Assembly: GCA_963830385.1 (NCBI GenBank)
Contig: CAWHMD010000003.1
Span: forward strand, 1-64,000
Direction of reading: 5' to 3'
Source of the DNA: Bog-532 sp963830385
Lineage (GTDB): Bacteria; Actinomycetota; Actinomycetes; Streptosporangiales; Streptosporangiaceae
DNA: 64,000 nt
The position numbers were made by a program, and so were the translations under genes. Below the pieces are notes generated by a model. The model was not told the origin of the DNA, searched no databases, and saw only the letters and a program-made list of their open reading frames with translations. Shown here piece by piece: positions 22,541-30,629 of the stretch (position 1 is its first letter; each line of letters opens with the position of its first letter).

Positions 22541-24202
22541 ATGCCGGGACCGGACCTTCTTGCGGAGGTGGATGCTCAGCGTCAGCGGCGTGCCGCCGAC
22601 GCTGAGCGCGAGGTGCTGGCCGCGGGTTTCCGGCCTCGCCCGGCCACGGTCACCTCACGCTCGGGCTCCGGGTTCGAATCGGGCGGCGTGCTCGACACGT
22701 CCGAGCCCGGCGCGGTGCTGGCCGGGCTGACCGACGCCGCCACCCGTGACGGCCGTCTGGCCGAGCTTTTCGACGACGAGCTGATCGGCGTCATCCGGGC
22801 CTGGCGCCGGATCGAGTCGTGGAGCAGCGGCGGCCTGATGATGGCGATCGCCGAGCTGGCCCGCCGGCGCCCGGCCGAACGGACCCCGCCCGCCCCACCT
22901 GGGGCGTTCCCCGCGCAGCTGAGCGAGTTCATCTCCGACGAGGTAGCGGCCGCGCTGACCTTGTCCGCCCGGACCGCCACGGCCTACCTCGATCTGGCCC
23001 TCGACCTCGCCACCCGGTTGCCCGCCACGGCGCAGGCCCTACGGGCCGGCGTGATCGACTACCTCAAGGCCCGGCTCATCGCCGAGGCCACCCGGGTGCT
23101 GAACGACGCCGACGCCCGCGCGGTCGAGGCCCGGATTCTCCCCGCGGCCGGCAAGCAGACCATGGGCCAGTTGCGCGCGGCCGTCAGTCGCGCCGTGCTG
23201 GCGGTCGACCCCGAGGCCGCCACCAGGCGCCGCGAAGAAGCCCAGAAAGACCCCCGAGTCCTCCGCTGGCAAGAGGATGCCGGGACCGCTGCCCTGGCCG
23301 GCTTCGGCCTGCCGCCCGCCGACGTCCTGGAAGCCGATCAGCGCATCACCGCCCGCGCTCTCGCGCTGCGCGACGCGGGCCTGTCCGGTCCCCTGGAAGA
23401 GCTACGGGCCCGCGCCTACCTCGACACCCTCCTCGGCCAGGACTCCGCTCCACCGCCAGCAAAGGACCCCGCCCAGCCCGCGCCCGCTGATCCCGGCCCA
23501 TCCGGCCCACATCAGCCCGGCCCCAGCGATCGCGCCACCCCCGGCCCATCCACTGGCACCCCCGCGCCGCCTAGGCCCACACCTCCGCGCCGCCTAGCCA
23601 TCCGAGCCAACCTGACCGTGCCGCTGGCCACCCTGCTCGGGCTGGCCGACACACCAGGCCACGTCGCTGGGTTCGGGCCACTGGACGCGACCCTCGCCCG
23701 GGAGTTGGCTGCGCTCGGCGCCAACCACCCCGAGTCCCGTTGCTGCCTGACCGTGACCGGCGACGACGGCCAGCCCGTGGCCCACGGCTGTGCCCGCGGC
23801 CAGCTCCCCGACTTCAACCCCAGCCCCGGCCAGCCACCCCCGCGCCGCCCTCGCCCCTTCACGGTGACGATCAACCCGCTGGCCCGGGGTACCTGCGACC
23901 ACCGCCACGAGGAGCCCGGCTACCTGCCGAGCCGGTCGCTACGCCATCTGATCTGGACCCGCAATCCCACCTGCTGTGCGCCCGGATGCCGCCGGCCCGC
24001 GGCGCAGTGCGACCTCGACCACACCATCCCCTACGACCAGGGCGGCCGCACCTGCGAATGCGGCCTGGCCCCGCTCTGCCGCCACCATCATCGCTGCAAA
24101 CAGTCCGAGGGCTGGCGGCTTGAACAACCCGAACCCGGCGTCATGGTTTGGACCACATCCGCCGGCCGCAAGTACATCACCAGACCCGACAGCTATCCCT
24201 GA
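22541..24202 (+). CDS. DUF222 domain HNH endonuclease-like protein (13E12 family), copy 1
   Basis: 553 residues from the ATG at 22541. An upstream in-frame ATG at 22478 is rejected because the LexA-like/-10 element would then lie in the coding region, and because the paralogue starts at the equivalent point after GGCGGTGA. A long helical DUF222 region (about 20-300) leads to a Pro-rich linker (about 305-350) and a C-terminal HNH domain with CCAPGCRRPAAQCDLDH, YDQGGRT, CGLAPLCRHHHRCKQ: paired Cys for zinc and the HNH His residues. These are predicted nucleases, repeated in many actinobacterial genomes and DNA-damage-responsive in mycobacteria. Paralogue at 50443-52146. Confidence 0.9.
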   Translation: MPGPDLLAEVDAQRQRRAADAEREVLAAGFRPRPATVTSRSGSGFESGGVLDTSEPGAVLAGLTDAATRDGRLAELFDDELIGVIRAWRRIESWSSGGLMMAIAELARRRPAERTPPAPPGAFPAQLSEFISDEVAAALTLSARTATAYLDLALDLATRLPATAQALRAGVIDYLKARLIAEATRVLNDADARAVEARILPAAGKQTMGQLRAAVSRAVLAVDPEAATRRREEAQKDPRVLRWQEDAGTAALAGFGLPPADVLEADQRITARALALRDAGLSGPLEELRARAYLDTLLGQDSAPPPAKDPAQPAPADPGPSGPHQPGPSDRATPGPSTGTPAPPRPTPPRRLAIRANLTVPLATLLGLADTPGHVAGFGPLDATLARELAALGANHPESRCCLTVTGDDGQPVAHGCARGQLPDFNPSPGQPPPRRPRPFTVTINPLARGTCDHRHEEPGYLPSRSLRHLIWTRNPTCCAPGCRRPAAQCDLDHTIPYDQGGRTCECGLAPLCRHHHRCKQSEGWRLEQPEPGVMVWTTSAGRKYITRPDSYP

Positions 24203-24274
24203 CGGGCGACCGCCTACCTAGTCGCGCGCTTTCCGAGTCGAGCATCTTCCGGTCGGGGAAGCGTGAGCGCCGGC

Positions 24275-24730
24275 TCAGATGCGCTTGATGGCCGTGAGCA
24301 GAGCCCGGGATAGTCGGCTCAGCGGCAGGCCGGCCAGTTCAGCCGGGCCGAACCAGCCGACCTCGCTCAGCTCATCATCAGCAACCGCCGGGACCCCGCC
24401 GGCGATTTCAGCCTGGTAGACCACGGTGACGTAGGCGGTGCGGTCGCCGTTGGGGTAGGTGACCTCATAGTCGGGGCCGCCGAGCACGTCGAGCAGGCCG
24501 GTCAGGCGCACGTCGGTGCCGATCTCCTCGCGGGCTTCGCGGATCGCTGCCTGCGACGGTGACTCGCCCACCTCGACCGTGCCGCCGAGGACGGCCCAGC
24601 CGTCGTCGTGACCGGCGTGCTTGACCAGCAGTACCCGTCCGGCCGCATCGACCGGCAGCACCGAAACCGACGGGAGCAGCAACAGCTCATGGCCGACCGC
24701 GGCTCGCAGCCGGTGGATATGCGCGGACAT
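24275..24730 (-). CDS. Nudix hydrolase
   Basis: 151 residues from the ATG at 24730 (MSAHIHRLR), a common N-terminus in this family; a GTG at 24745 would add five residues. The Nudix box GTVEVGESPSQAAIREAREEIGT fits GX5EX7REUXEEXGU and includes the metal-binding Glu residues. It should hydrolyse a nucleoside diphosphate linked to another group; the substrate cannot be read. Isolated gene on the minus strand downstream of the aldo/keto reductase. Confidence 0.92.
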   Translation of the reverse strand: MSAHIHRLRAAVGHELLLLPSVSVLPVDAAGRVLLVKHAGHDDGWAVLGGTVEVGESPSQAAIREAREEIGTDVRLTGLLDVLGGPDYEVTYPNGDRTAYVTVVYQAEIAGGVPAVADDELSEVGWFGPAELAGLPLSRLSRALLTAIKRI

Positions 24731-24784
24731 CCCCACCGGCGCCACCGTACGCCCCTGCCGGGCTGACCGCCCAGGGGCTGAGCG

Positions 24785-25624
24785 CTAGACGCCGCCGGTG
24801 AAGGTGTCGGGGTCGGGGCCGGTCCGCTGGTTCTTGTTCAGCGAGCTGATCTCGGCCAGGTCGCTCTCGGTCAGCTCGAAGCCGAAGATGTCGAAGTTCT
24901 CCTTGATCCGGGCCGGGGTGACCGACTTGGGGAAGATGATGTCGCCGCGCTGGATGTGCCAGCGGAGAATGACCTGAGCGGGGGTCTTGCCCACTCGCTG
25001 GGCGATCGCGCCGATCACCGGGTCGTCCAGCTCCAAGCCCTGCCCGATCGGTGACCAGGCCTCGATGGCGATCCCGTGCTCCGAGCAGAATCCGCGCACC
25101 TCGTCCTGGGTCAGGTACGGGTGCACCTCGATCTGGTTGACGGCCGGGGTGATCTCCGACTCCTCGTGCAGGCGGCGCAGGTGATGGGGCTGGAAGTTCG
25201 ACACACCGATCGAGCGGGCCCGCCCCTCCCGGTAGAACTCCTCCAGCGTCCGCCAGGTGGAGACGAAGTCGCCCCCGAACCGGGTCGGCAGCGGCCAGTG
25301 GATCAGGAACAGGTCAAGGTAGTCGAACCCGAGCGCGGCCAGCGACGCCTCGAAGGCCAGCCGGGCGTCGTCGGGGAGATGGCCGCTGTTGTCCAGCTTG
25401 CTGGTCACGAAAACGTCGGCGCGGTCCAGGCCGGACTTGGCGATCGCCTCGCCGACTTCTTCTTCGTTGCCGTAGCCCTCGGCGGTGTCGATGTGCCGGT
25501 AGCCGGTCTGCAGCGCGGTGGTCACCGCGGCGACGGTGTCAGCCTTTTCGATCTGGAAGACACCGAAGCCCAGCTGCGGGATCGACTGCCCGTTGTTCAG
25601 CGTGATCTGCGGTACTGCGGTCAA
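24785..25624 (-). CDS. Aldo/keto reductase
   Basis: 279 residues. The TIM-barrel AKR motifs are DTAEGYGNEEEVG (catalytic Asp and Tyr), VTSKLDN (Lys) and LIHWPLP (His), followed by SIGVSNFQPHHL and the cofactor region FPKSVTPARIKENFDIF. This is the 2,5-diketo-D-gluconate-reductase-like group; it reduces aldehydes or ketones with NADPH. It lies between the Nudix gene and a TetR on the same strand. Confidence 0.93.
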   Translation of the reverse strand: MTAVPQITLNNGQSIPQLGFGVFQIEKADTVAAVTTALQTGYRHIDTAEGYGNEEEVGEAIAKSGLDRADVFVTSKLDNSGHLPDDARLAFEASLAALGFDYLDLFLIHWPLPTRFGGDFVSTWRTLEEFYREGRARSIGVSNFQPHHLRRLHEESEITPAVNQIEVHPYLTQDEVRGFCSEHGIAIEAWSPIGQGLELDDPVIGAIAQRVGKTPAQVILRWHIQRGDIIFPKSVTPARIKENFDIFGFELTESDLAEISSLNKNQRTGPDPDTFTGGV

Positions 25625-25693
25625 GGCGCAAACCCCCGTACGAGGTTGGGAACGTGACGGTGCTGACCAGTCTCCTCCCCAGCACGCGGGCCT

Positions 25694-26359
25694 TCATTCC
25701 GGGGGAGTGGTTCCTCCGCGCCAGCGGGCGGCGAGCTCGCCCGGAACGGGGGGCGGTCCGGGCAGTGGCCCGCCCCCGGGAGCGTGCAGCGCCTGCAGCA
25801 GCAGGGCCAGGTAACGACGCCGCAGCGCGTGCCCGCCGTCGTCGCTCGGCACGGTCACCAGGCTCAGCGTCTCCAGCAGCAGCACCACATCGGCCGGGGT
25901 CACGTCCTCGCGTAGCACCCCGGCCCGCTGGGCCCGCTCGTGTACCGAAGTGGCCAGCGTGCCGGCCCGGCCAGCCAGTTCGGTGAGCCCGGGGACCGGT
26001 GTGAACGTGCCCGCCAGGCGCTGGGCGAGGGCCTGGCTGCCGCCGTCCAGGATCCGGGTCAGGCAGTCGGTGTAGGCGATCCAGGGATCGCGGTCGTCGG
26101 CCAGCGCCCGCTCGAGCTCGGTGACGTAGCGCACCAGGCCGTCCCGGGCCAGCTCCCTGAGCAGGTCATCCTTGCTGGCGTAGCGCCGGTAGAGGGCGCT
26201 GATCCCGACCCCGGCGCGGGCAGCGACCGCGGAAATGGGGGCGGACGGGTCTGCCATGAACACGTCCTGGGCCGCCGCCAGGATCTCGACGTCGTTGCGG
26301 GCTGCTTCCCGCCGCCGCCCGCTGAGCGGGCCCTCGGTCGTGCGCATGCGGTTGAGCAT
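25694..26359 (-). CDS. TetR family transcriptional regulator
   Basis: 221 residues. The N-terminal helix-turn-helix is recognised in ISAVAARAGVGISALYRRYASKDDLLREL (about residues 43-71); the rest is a helical ligand-binding domain. Start codons at 26359 and 26344 are both possible. The 13-bp inverted repeat at 26365-26414 begins 6 bp upstream of the start, so it should repress itself and the divergent epoxide hydrolase fusion gene. The inducer might be the epoxide or a related xenobiotic. Confidence 0.9.
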   Translation of the reverse strand: MLNRMRTTEGPLSGRRREAARNDVEILAAAQDVFMADPSAPISAVAARAGVGISALYRRYASKDDLLRELARDGLVRYVTELERALADDRDPWIAYTDCLTRILDGGSQALAQRLAGTFTPVPGLTELAGRAGTLATSVHERAQRAGVLREDVTPADVVLLLETLSLVTVPSDDGGHALRRRYLALLLQALHAPGGGPLPGPPPVPGELAARWRGGTTPPE

Positions 26360-26364
26360 ATCAC

Positions 26365-26414
26365 TGGAACGGAATGATCTGATCTGTTAGAGTGGAACTG
26401 TTCATTCCGTTCCA
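26365..26414. promoter_or_regulatory. TetR operator: 13-bp perfect inverted repeat in divergent gap
   Basis: TGGAACGGAATGA at 26365-26377 and TCATTCCGTTCCA at 26402-26414 are exact reverse complements separated by 24 bp. The spacer contains a further TGGAACTGTTCA (26393-26404) overlapping the right arm, so several half sites GGAAC/GTTCC are stacked. The site lies between the TetR start and the epoxide hydrolase ATG at 26456. Confidence 0.82.
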
Positions 26415-26455
26415 ATGAAAACCCTGAAAACGTCCTACCGGTAGGAGCCAGCACG

Positions 26456-28246
26456 ATGCTGCAGAGTGCAGACCCCGTGATCGAGCCGTTCACCGCCAGG
26501 ATCCCGCAGTCCGACCTCGATGACCTCCGCCAGCGCCTGGCCGCCACCCGCTGGGCGCCCGAGCAGCCCAGCCCCAGCGCCGACGGCGCCTACGGGTTCC
26601 CGCTCAGCCGGCTGCGGCGCCTGGTCGCCCGCTGGCCGGAGTTCGACTGGCGGCGGCAGGAGGACCGGCTCAACGCCTACCCGCAGTTCCGTACGGTCAT
26701 CGACGGCCAGCCGGTGCACTTCCTGCACGTCCGGTCCCAGCGGCCGGGCGCGCTCCCGGTGATTCTCAGCCACGGCTGGCCGGGATCGGTGCTCGAGTAC
26801 CTCGACCTGGTCGACCTGCTCACCGACCCGGTGGCCCACGGCGGCGAGCCGGGCGACGCGTTCGACGTGGTGCTCCCGTCGCTGCCCGGCTACGGTTTCT
26901 CCGGCCCCGCGCTCGCGCCCGGCTGGGGGACCAAAAGGATCGCGGCCGCCTGGGCCGAGCTGATGGCCCGGCTCGGCTACGGCCGTTACGGGGCGATCGG
27001 CAACGACGCGGGCTCGATGATCTCGCCCGAGCTGGCCCGCCGCGAGCCCGGGCGGGTGGCCGGGGTCCACGTCACCCAGCTGTTCAGCTTCCCCAGCGGA
27101 GACCCGGCCGAGCTGGCCGGGCTGGACGAGGCGGATCAGCGGGCGATGTCGGTCCTGAACTGGTTCTGGCAGCACAAGGGAGCGTTCAACGTGCTCCACG
27201 GCCAGCAGCCACAGACCCTCGCGCACGCGCTCGCGGACTCCCCGGCCGGGCTGCTGGCCTGGAACGCCCAGCTGTTCGACGAGACCCTCGACGACGAGTT
27301 CGTCCTGGCCAACGTCAGCCTGTACTGGCTCACGGGGACCGCCGGGACGTCCATCCGCCAGTACTACGAGGACGCCCAGACGGCGGCCGGGCCCCCGCCC
27401 GGCCCGACCACCGTCCCGGTCGGGCTGGCGGCCGCGGCCGACGGCGACTTCCGCTCGATCCGCCGCTTCGCCGAACGCGACCACACCCAGATCACCTCCT
27501 GGAACGAGCTGCCCGGGGTGACGGGCCACTACGCCGCCCACACCCACCCCGGCCAGCTCGCCGCCGACATCCGGCGCTTCTTCCGTCCCCTCCGTCCCAC
27601 CTCGACAGAACTCGACCACGAACTCGACCACGAACTCGACCAAGGAGCAGTGACCCTTATGCCCGACACGACCCCGCACGTCATCACCGAGTCGCTCGGC
27701 CTGCTGGCCGCCGCCACCGCGATGATCACCGACGTCAACCGCAAGGCGGCCACCCCCTGCACCGAGTGGACGGTCACCCAGGTCCTGCAGCACGCGGCCG
27801 GCGACCAGCTGGCGTGGGCGGCGGCGCTGGGGGAGGGCGGCGGGCCGGCCGAGAACCCGTTCGCGCCGTCCGGGGAGCTCGGCGGCTCCGCCCGCGACCT
27901 CGTCGAGCCGGCCCTGGCCACCGCCCGCACCGCCTGGGCGCGGATCGGCCACGACGACGCGGTGCCGACGCCGCTGCCCCAGGGGGAGCTGGCCGCCCCG
28001 GTGGCGGCGGCCGCCTGCGGGCTGGACGCCGCCGTGCACGCCTGGGACGTCGCCGCCGCCCTCGGCCAGCCCCGGTTCCTGCCCGATGAGCTGGCGGCCG
28101 AGCTGCTGGCGGCCCGGCCGATCATCGAGCCGCTCCGCCAGTACGGGGCCTACGCGGCCGCGCTCCCGCCCCAGTCGGGTGACGGGCCCGCCGCCGAACT
28201 GCTGCGCTACCTGGGCCGCGACCCGCAGTGGGCCCCCACCCACTGA
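26456..28246 (+). CDS. Epoxide hydrolase fused in frame to a TIGR03086-type maleylpyruvate isomerase-fold domain
   Basis: 596 residues. Residues about 8-115 are the EHN lid domain, followed by an alpha/beta hydrolase with HGWPG (106-110) and nucleophile Asp184 in IGNDAG; the catalytic His is in TGHYAAHTHP near 360. Residues 402-596 form a separate DinB/MDMPI-like domain (TIGR03086 type: MPDTTPHVITESL, CTEWTVTQVLQHAAGDQLAW, GLDAAVHAWDVAAAL). The two are usually separate genes. The joint carries a 12-bp tandem repeat, and an ATG at 27659 with AGGAG 11 nt upstream could still start the second domain alone. Divergent from its TetR, which probably controls it. Confidence 0.85.
   Translation: MLQSADPVIEPFTARIPQSDLDDLRQRLAATRWAPEQPSPSADGAYGFPLSRLRRLVARWPEFDWRRQEDRLNAYPQFRTVIDGQPVHFLHVRSQRPGALPVILSHGWPGSVLEYLDLVDLLTDPVAHGGEPGDAFDVVLPSLPGYGFSGPALAPGWGTKRIAAAWAELMARLGYGRYGAIGNDAGSMISPELARREPGRVAGVHVTQLFSFPSGDPAELAGLDEADQRAMSVLNWFWQHKGAFNVLHGQQPQTLAHALADSPAGLLAWNAQLFDETLDDEFVLANVSLYWLTGTAGTSIRQYYEDAQTAAGPPPGPTTVPVGLAAAADGDFRSIRRFAERDHTQITSWNELPGVTGHYAAHTHPGQLAADIRRFFRPLRPTSTELDHELDHELDQGAVTLMPDTTPHVITESLGLLAAATAMITDVNRKAATPCTEWTVTQVLQHAAGDQLAWAAALGEGGGPAENPFAPSGELGGSARDLVEPALATARTAWARIGHDDAVPTPLPQGELAAPVAAAACGLDAAVHAWDVAAALGQPRFLPDELAAELLAARPIIEPLRQYGAYAAALPPQSGDGPAAELLRYLGRDPQWAPTH
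27609..27644. repeat. 12-bp tandem repeat at the fusion joint
   Basis: AACTCGACCACG at 27609-27620 and 27621-27632, then AACTCGACCAAG at 27633-27644. It encodes Leu-Asp-His-Glu repeats linking the epoxide hydrolase to the second domain. Its length keeps frame, and the position suggests that repeat slippage may have helped create the read-through. Confidence 0.85.
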
Positions 28247-28286
28247 TAACAGCAAGAAGCAGCCAGCGCGGCTGATAACAGCAAGA
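28242..28286. repeat. Direct repeat CTGATAACAGCAAGAA, two copies 29 bp apart
   Basis: Two identical 16-mers, at 28242-28257 (overlapping the stop of the fusion gene) and 28271-28286, precede the DUF302 gene. A TATAAA at 28322-28327 is a likely -10 element for that gene. The repeats could be activator or repressor sites, or a small duplication. Confidence 0.7.
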
Positions 28287-28355
28287 ACGGGCCGGGCCCC
28301 CAGACGGCCAGCTTTCTGCGGTATAAACACGCTGGGGGTCACCGAGGAGGCGCGG

Positions 28356-28760
28356 ATGAGCGAGAACGGCTTGGTCACGGTCCGATGTGCGAGCCCGGTC
28401 AAGGAGACGACGGACCGGCTGGCCGGCATCGTCGAGGCGGCCGGGCTCACGGTCTTCGCCCGCGTCGACCACGCAGCCGGGGCCGCGTCGGTGGGGATGG
28501 AGCTGCGGCCCACCGAGCTGCTGATCTTCGGGAACCCGCGTGGCGGCACGCCGCTGATGCAGGACCGGCAGACCGCCGGGATCGACCTGCCGCTGAAGGC
28601 GCTGGTCTGGGAGGACGCCGACGGGACGGCCCGGCTGACCTACAACGCGGCCGAGTGGATCGGGCAGCGGCACGGCCTCGGCCCGGACAGCCGGGCCGCG
28701 GTCGAGAACCTGGCCAAGGCGCTGGCCACGCTGACCGGCAAGGCCGCCGGCGCCGGCTGA
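28356..28760 (+). CDS. DUF302 domain protein
   Basis: 134 residues from the ATG at 28356, preceded by GAGGAGG. The fold is recognised by VKETTDRLAGIVEAAGLTVFARVDHAAGA, MELRPTELLIFGNPRGGTPLMQ and DLPLKALVWEDADG, all typical of DUF302 proteins. They are small single-domain proteins of unknown function, sometimes linked to metal or stress responses. Longer upstream reading would overlap the fusion gene and is rejected. Confidence 0.92.
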   Translation: MSENGLVTVRCASPVKETTDRLAGIVEAAGLTVFARVDHAAGAASVGMELRPTELLIFGNPRGGTPLMQDRQTAGIDLPLKALVWEDADGTARLTYNAAEWIGQRHGLGPDSRAAVENLAKALATLTGKAAGAG

Positions 28761-28774
28761 CCCCCAGCCGGGAG

Positions 28775-29452
28775 CTAAGCCCCGGCTGGGGGAGCGGACG
28801 CGATCCCGTGCCGGACGATGGACTGGGCGGTCGCCACCACCGTGTCGATCGAGCTGCGCTTGGGTGACCACCACTCGGCCGCCCAGTTGAGGATGCCGAT
28901 GATCAGGGGCTGGGCCAGATCCGGGTCGAGGCCGCTGCGCAGTTCACCCGAGGCCACCGCCTCGGCGAACAGGTTCCGCCAGATCGCGGCGTACTCGCGC
29001 TCCTCGACGATCTGGCGGGAACGGATCGCGGCCGGGAGCTGGCCGATGTTCCGGATCACCGCGTGCGCGAACGCCGACTCCGACATCAGCTGGCGTAGGT
29101 GCGCGTCGATCGCGATGTCCAGCCGGTCCAGGGCCGAGGCCCCGGCGGGGGCGGCCGCCAGCGCGGCGGCCACGTACTCGCGCAGCCGGATCGTGCCGAC
29201 GGTCACGACCTCCTCGATCAGCTGCTCGCGCGAGGGCCAGTAATAGTAGATCGCGGGGGCCTGGACGCCGGCCTCTTCGCCCACGTCGACCAGGCGCATG
29301 CCCGCGTAGCCGAGCCGGCTGAGCGTGACCGCGGCCGCGTGCAGCAGCCGCTCCCGCGTCCGCTCGGCCTTGGTCTGGGTCTGGGTCTGGGTCGCCCCCG
29401 GGGCCGTCCTCTGACCCGCTCCCGGAGAGCCTTTCAGTGCTGGCACCGGCAC
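28775..29452 (-). CDS. TetR family transcriptional regulator
   Basis: 225 residues. A Thr/Gln-rich repeat (TQTQTQT, about residues 21-27) precedes the helix-turn-helix MRLVDVGEEAGVQAPAIYYYWPSREQLIEEV (about 52-82). It lies 7 bp downstream of the acyl-CoA dehydrogenase pair on the same strand and may be co-transcribed with it. It is a candidate ligand-responsive repressor of acyl-CoA genes, with the AATGGnnATTAA box as possible operator; this pairing is inference. Confidence 0.9.
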   Translation of the reverse strand: MPVPALKGSPGAGQRTAPGATQTQTQTKAERTRERLLHAAAVTLSRLGYAGMRLVDVGEEAGVQAPAIYYYWPSREQLIEEVVTVGTIRLREYVAAALAAAPAGASALDRLDIAIDAHLRQLMSESAFAHAVIRNIGQLPAAIRSRQIVEEREYAAIWRNLFAEAVASGELRSGLDPDLAQPLIIGILNWAAEWWSPKRSSIDTVVATAQSIVRHGIASAPPAGA

Positions 29453-29459
29453 ACCCTAC

Positions 29460-30620
29460 TCAACTCAGGCCGCCCCGGCTGATCAGCTGGGACACGATCA
29501 CGTTCCGCTGGATCTCGTTGGTGCCCTCGCCCACGATCATCAGCGGCGCGTCGCGGAAGTAGCGCTCGACGTCGAACTCGGTCGAGTAGCCGTAGCCGCC
29601 GTGGATGCGCACGGCGTTCAGCGCGATCTGCATGGCGGCCTCCGAGGCGAACAGCTTGGCCATGCCCGCCTCGAGGTCGCAGCGCTCGCCGGCGTCGAAC
29701 CGCTCCGCGGCGAACAGCACCAGCTGGCGCGCGGCCGTCAGCTGGGTCGCCATGTCGGCCAGGTAGTTGCCGATCGACTGGTGCTTCCAGATCGGCTGGC
29801 CGAACGCCTCCCTCTCCTGGGCGTACTTCAGCGAGTCCTCGAACGCGGCCCGGCCCACCCCCAGCGCCCGCGAGGCGACCTGGATGCGGCCGGTCTCCAG
29901 GCCCTTCATCATCTGCCCGAAGCCGGCTCCTTCAACGCCACCGAGCACAGCCGACCGCGGCGCCTGATAGTCCTGGAACACCAGCTCGCACGTTTCGACG
30001 CCCTTGTACCCGAGCTTGCCCAGCCCGCCGGAGATGGTCAGGCCGGCGCCCGGCTCGGCCAGCAGGATGCTGATGCCCTGGTGCCGGGGCCGGGCGGCCG
30101 GGTCGGTCTTGACCAGCAGCGCGATCAGCCCGGAGCGCTGCGCGTTGGTGATCCACATCTTCGACCCGTTGACGGTCCAGGCCTCCCCGTCCGGCGAGAG
30201 CACGGCCGTGGTCCGCATGGCCTGCAGGTCCGAGCCGCCGGACGGTTCGGTGAGCGCCATCGTGGCCCGCAGCTCGCCGGTCGCCATCGACGGCAGGTAC
30301 CGTTGCTTCTGCTCCTCGGTGCCGAACGTGACCAGCAGCTTGGCCACCACGGTGTGCCCGCCCATCGCCCCGGCCAGGCTCATCCAGCCGCGGGCGAGTT
30401 CCTCGGTGATCAGCGCGTAACAGGGCATCGACACCTGGACGTCACCGTACGGCTCGGGGATGGCCAGCCCGAAGATGCCCAGCTGCTTCATCTGGTTGAT
30501 GAGCTTTTCCGGGTATTCATTGGCGTGCTCCAGTTCGCGGGCGACCGGGCGGACCTCGCGGTCGACGAACTCGCGCACGGTGCCGACGATGTCCTGCTCC
30601 TCCTGCGACAGCCGGGTCAC
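29460..30620 (-). CDS. Acyl-CoA dehydrogenase
   Basis: 386 residues. FAD-binding and substrate motifs include ALTEPSGGSDLQAM and WITNAQRSGLIALLV; the C-terminus has IHGGYGYSTEFDVERYFRDAP and GEGTNEIQRNVI, where the catalytic Glu sits. It introduces a double bond at the alpha-beta position of an acyl-CoA and passes electrons to ETF. It follows the second dehydrogenase by 9 bp, so the two form an operon and could work as a heteromer, as known for steroid-side-chain enzymes. Confidence 0.93.
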   Translation of the reverse strand: MTRLSQEEQDIVGTVREFVDREVRPVARELEHANEYPEKLINQMKQLGIFGLAIPEPYGDVQVSMPCYALITEELARGWMSLAGAMGGHTVVAKLLVTFGTEEQKQRYLPSMATGELRATMALTEPSGGSDLQAMRTTAVLSPDGEAWTVNGSKMWITNAQRSGLIALLVKTDPAARPRHQGISILLAEPGAGLTISGGLGKLGYKGVETCELVFQDYQAPRSAVLGGVEGAGFGQMMKGLETGRIQVASRALGVGRAAFEDSLKYAQEREAFGQPIWKHQSIGNYLADMATQLTAARQLVLFAAERFDAGERCDLEAGMAKLFASEAAMQIALNAVRIHGGYGYSTEFDVERYFRDAPLMIVGEGTNEIQRNVIVSQLISRGGLS

Positions 30621-30629
30621 ACAGCCTCC

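Noticed and set aside
26435..28549. 704-codon minus-strand frame across the epoxide hydrolase fusion and DUF302
   Set aside because: It spans several real genes on the other strand and shows no domain; a shadow frame.
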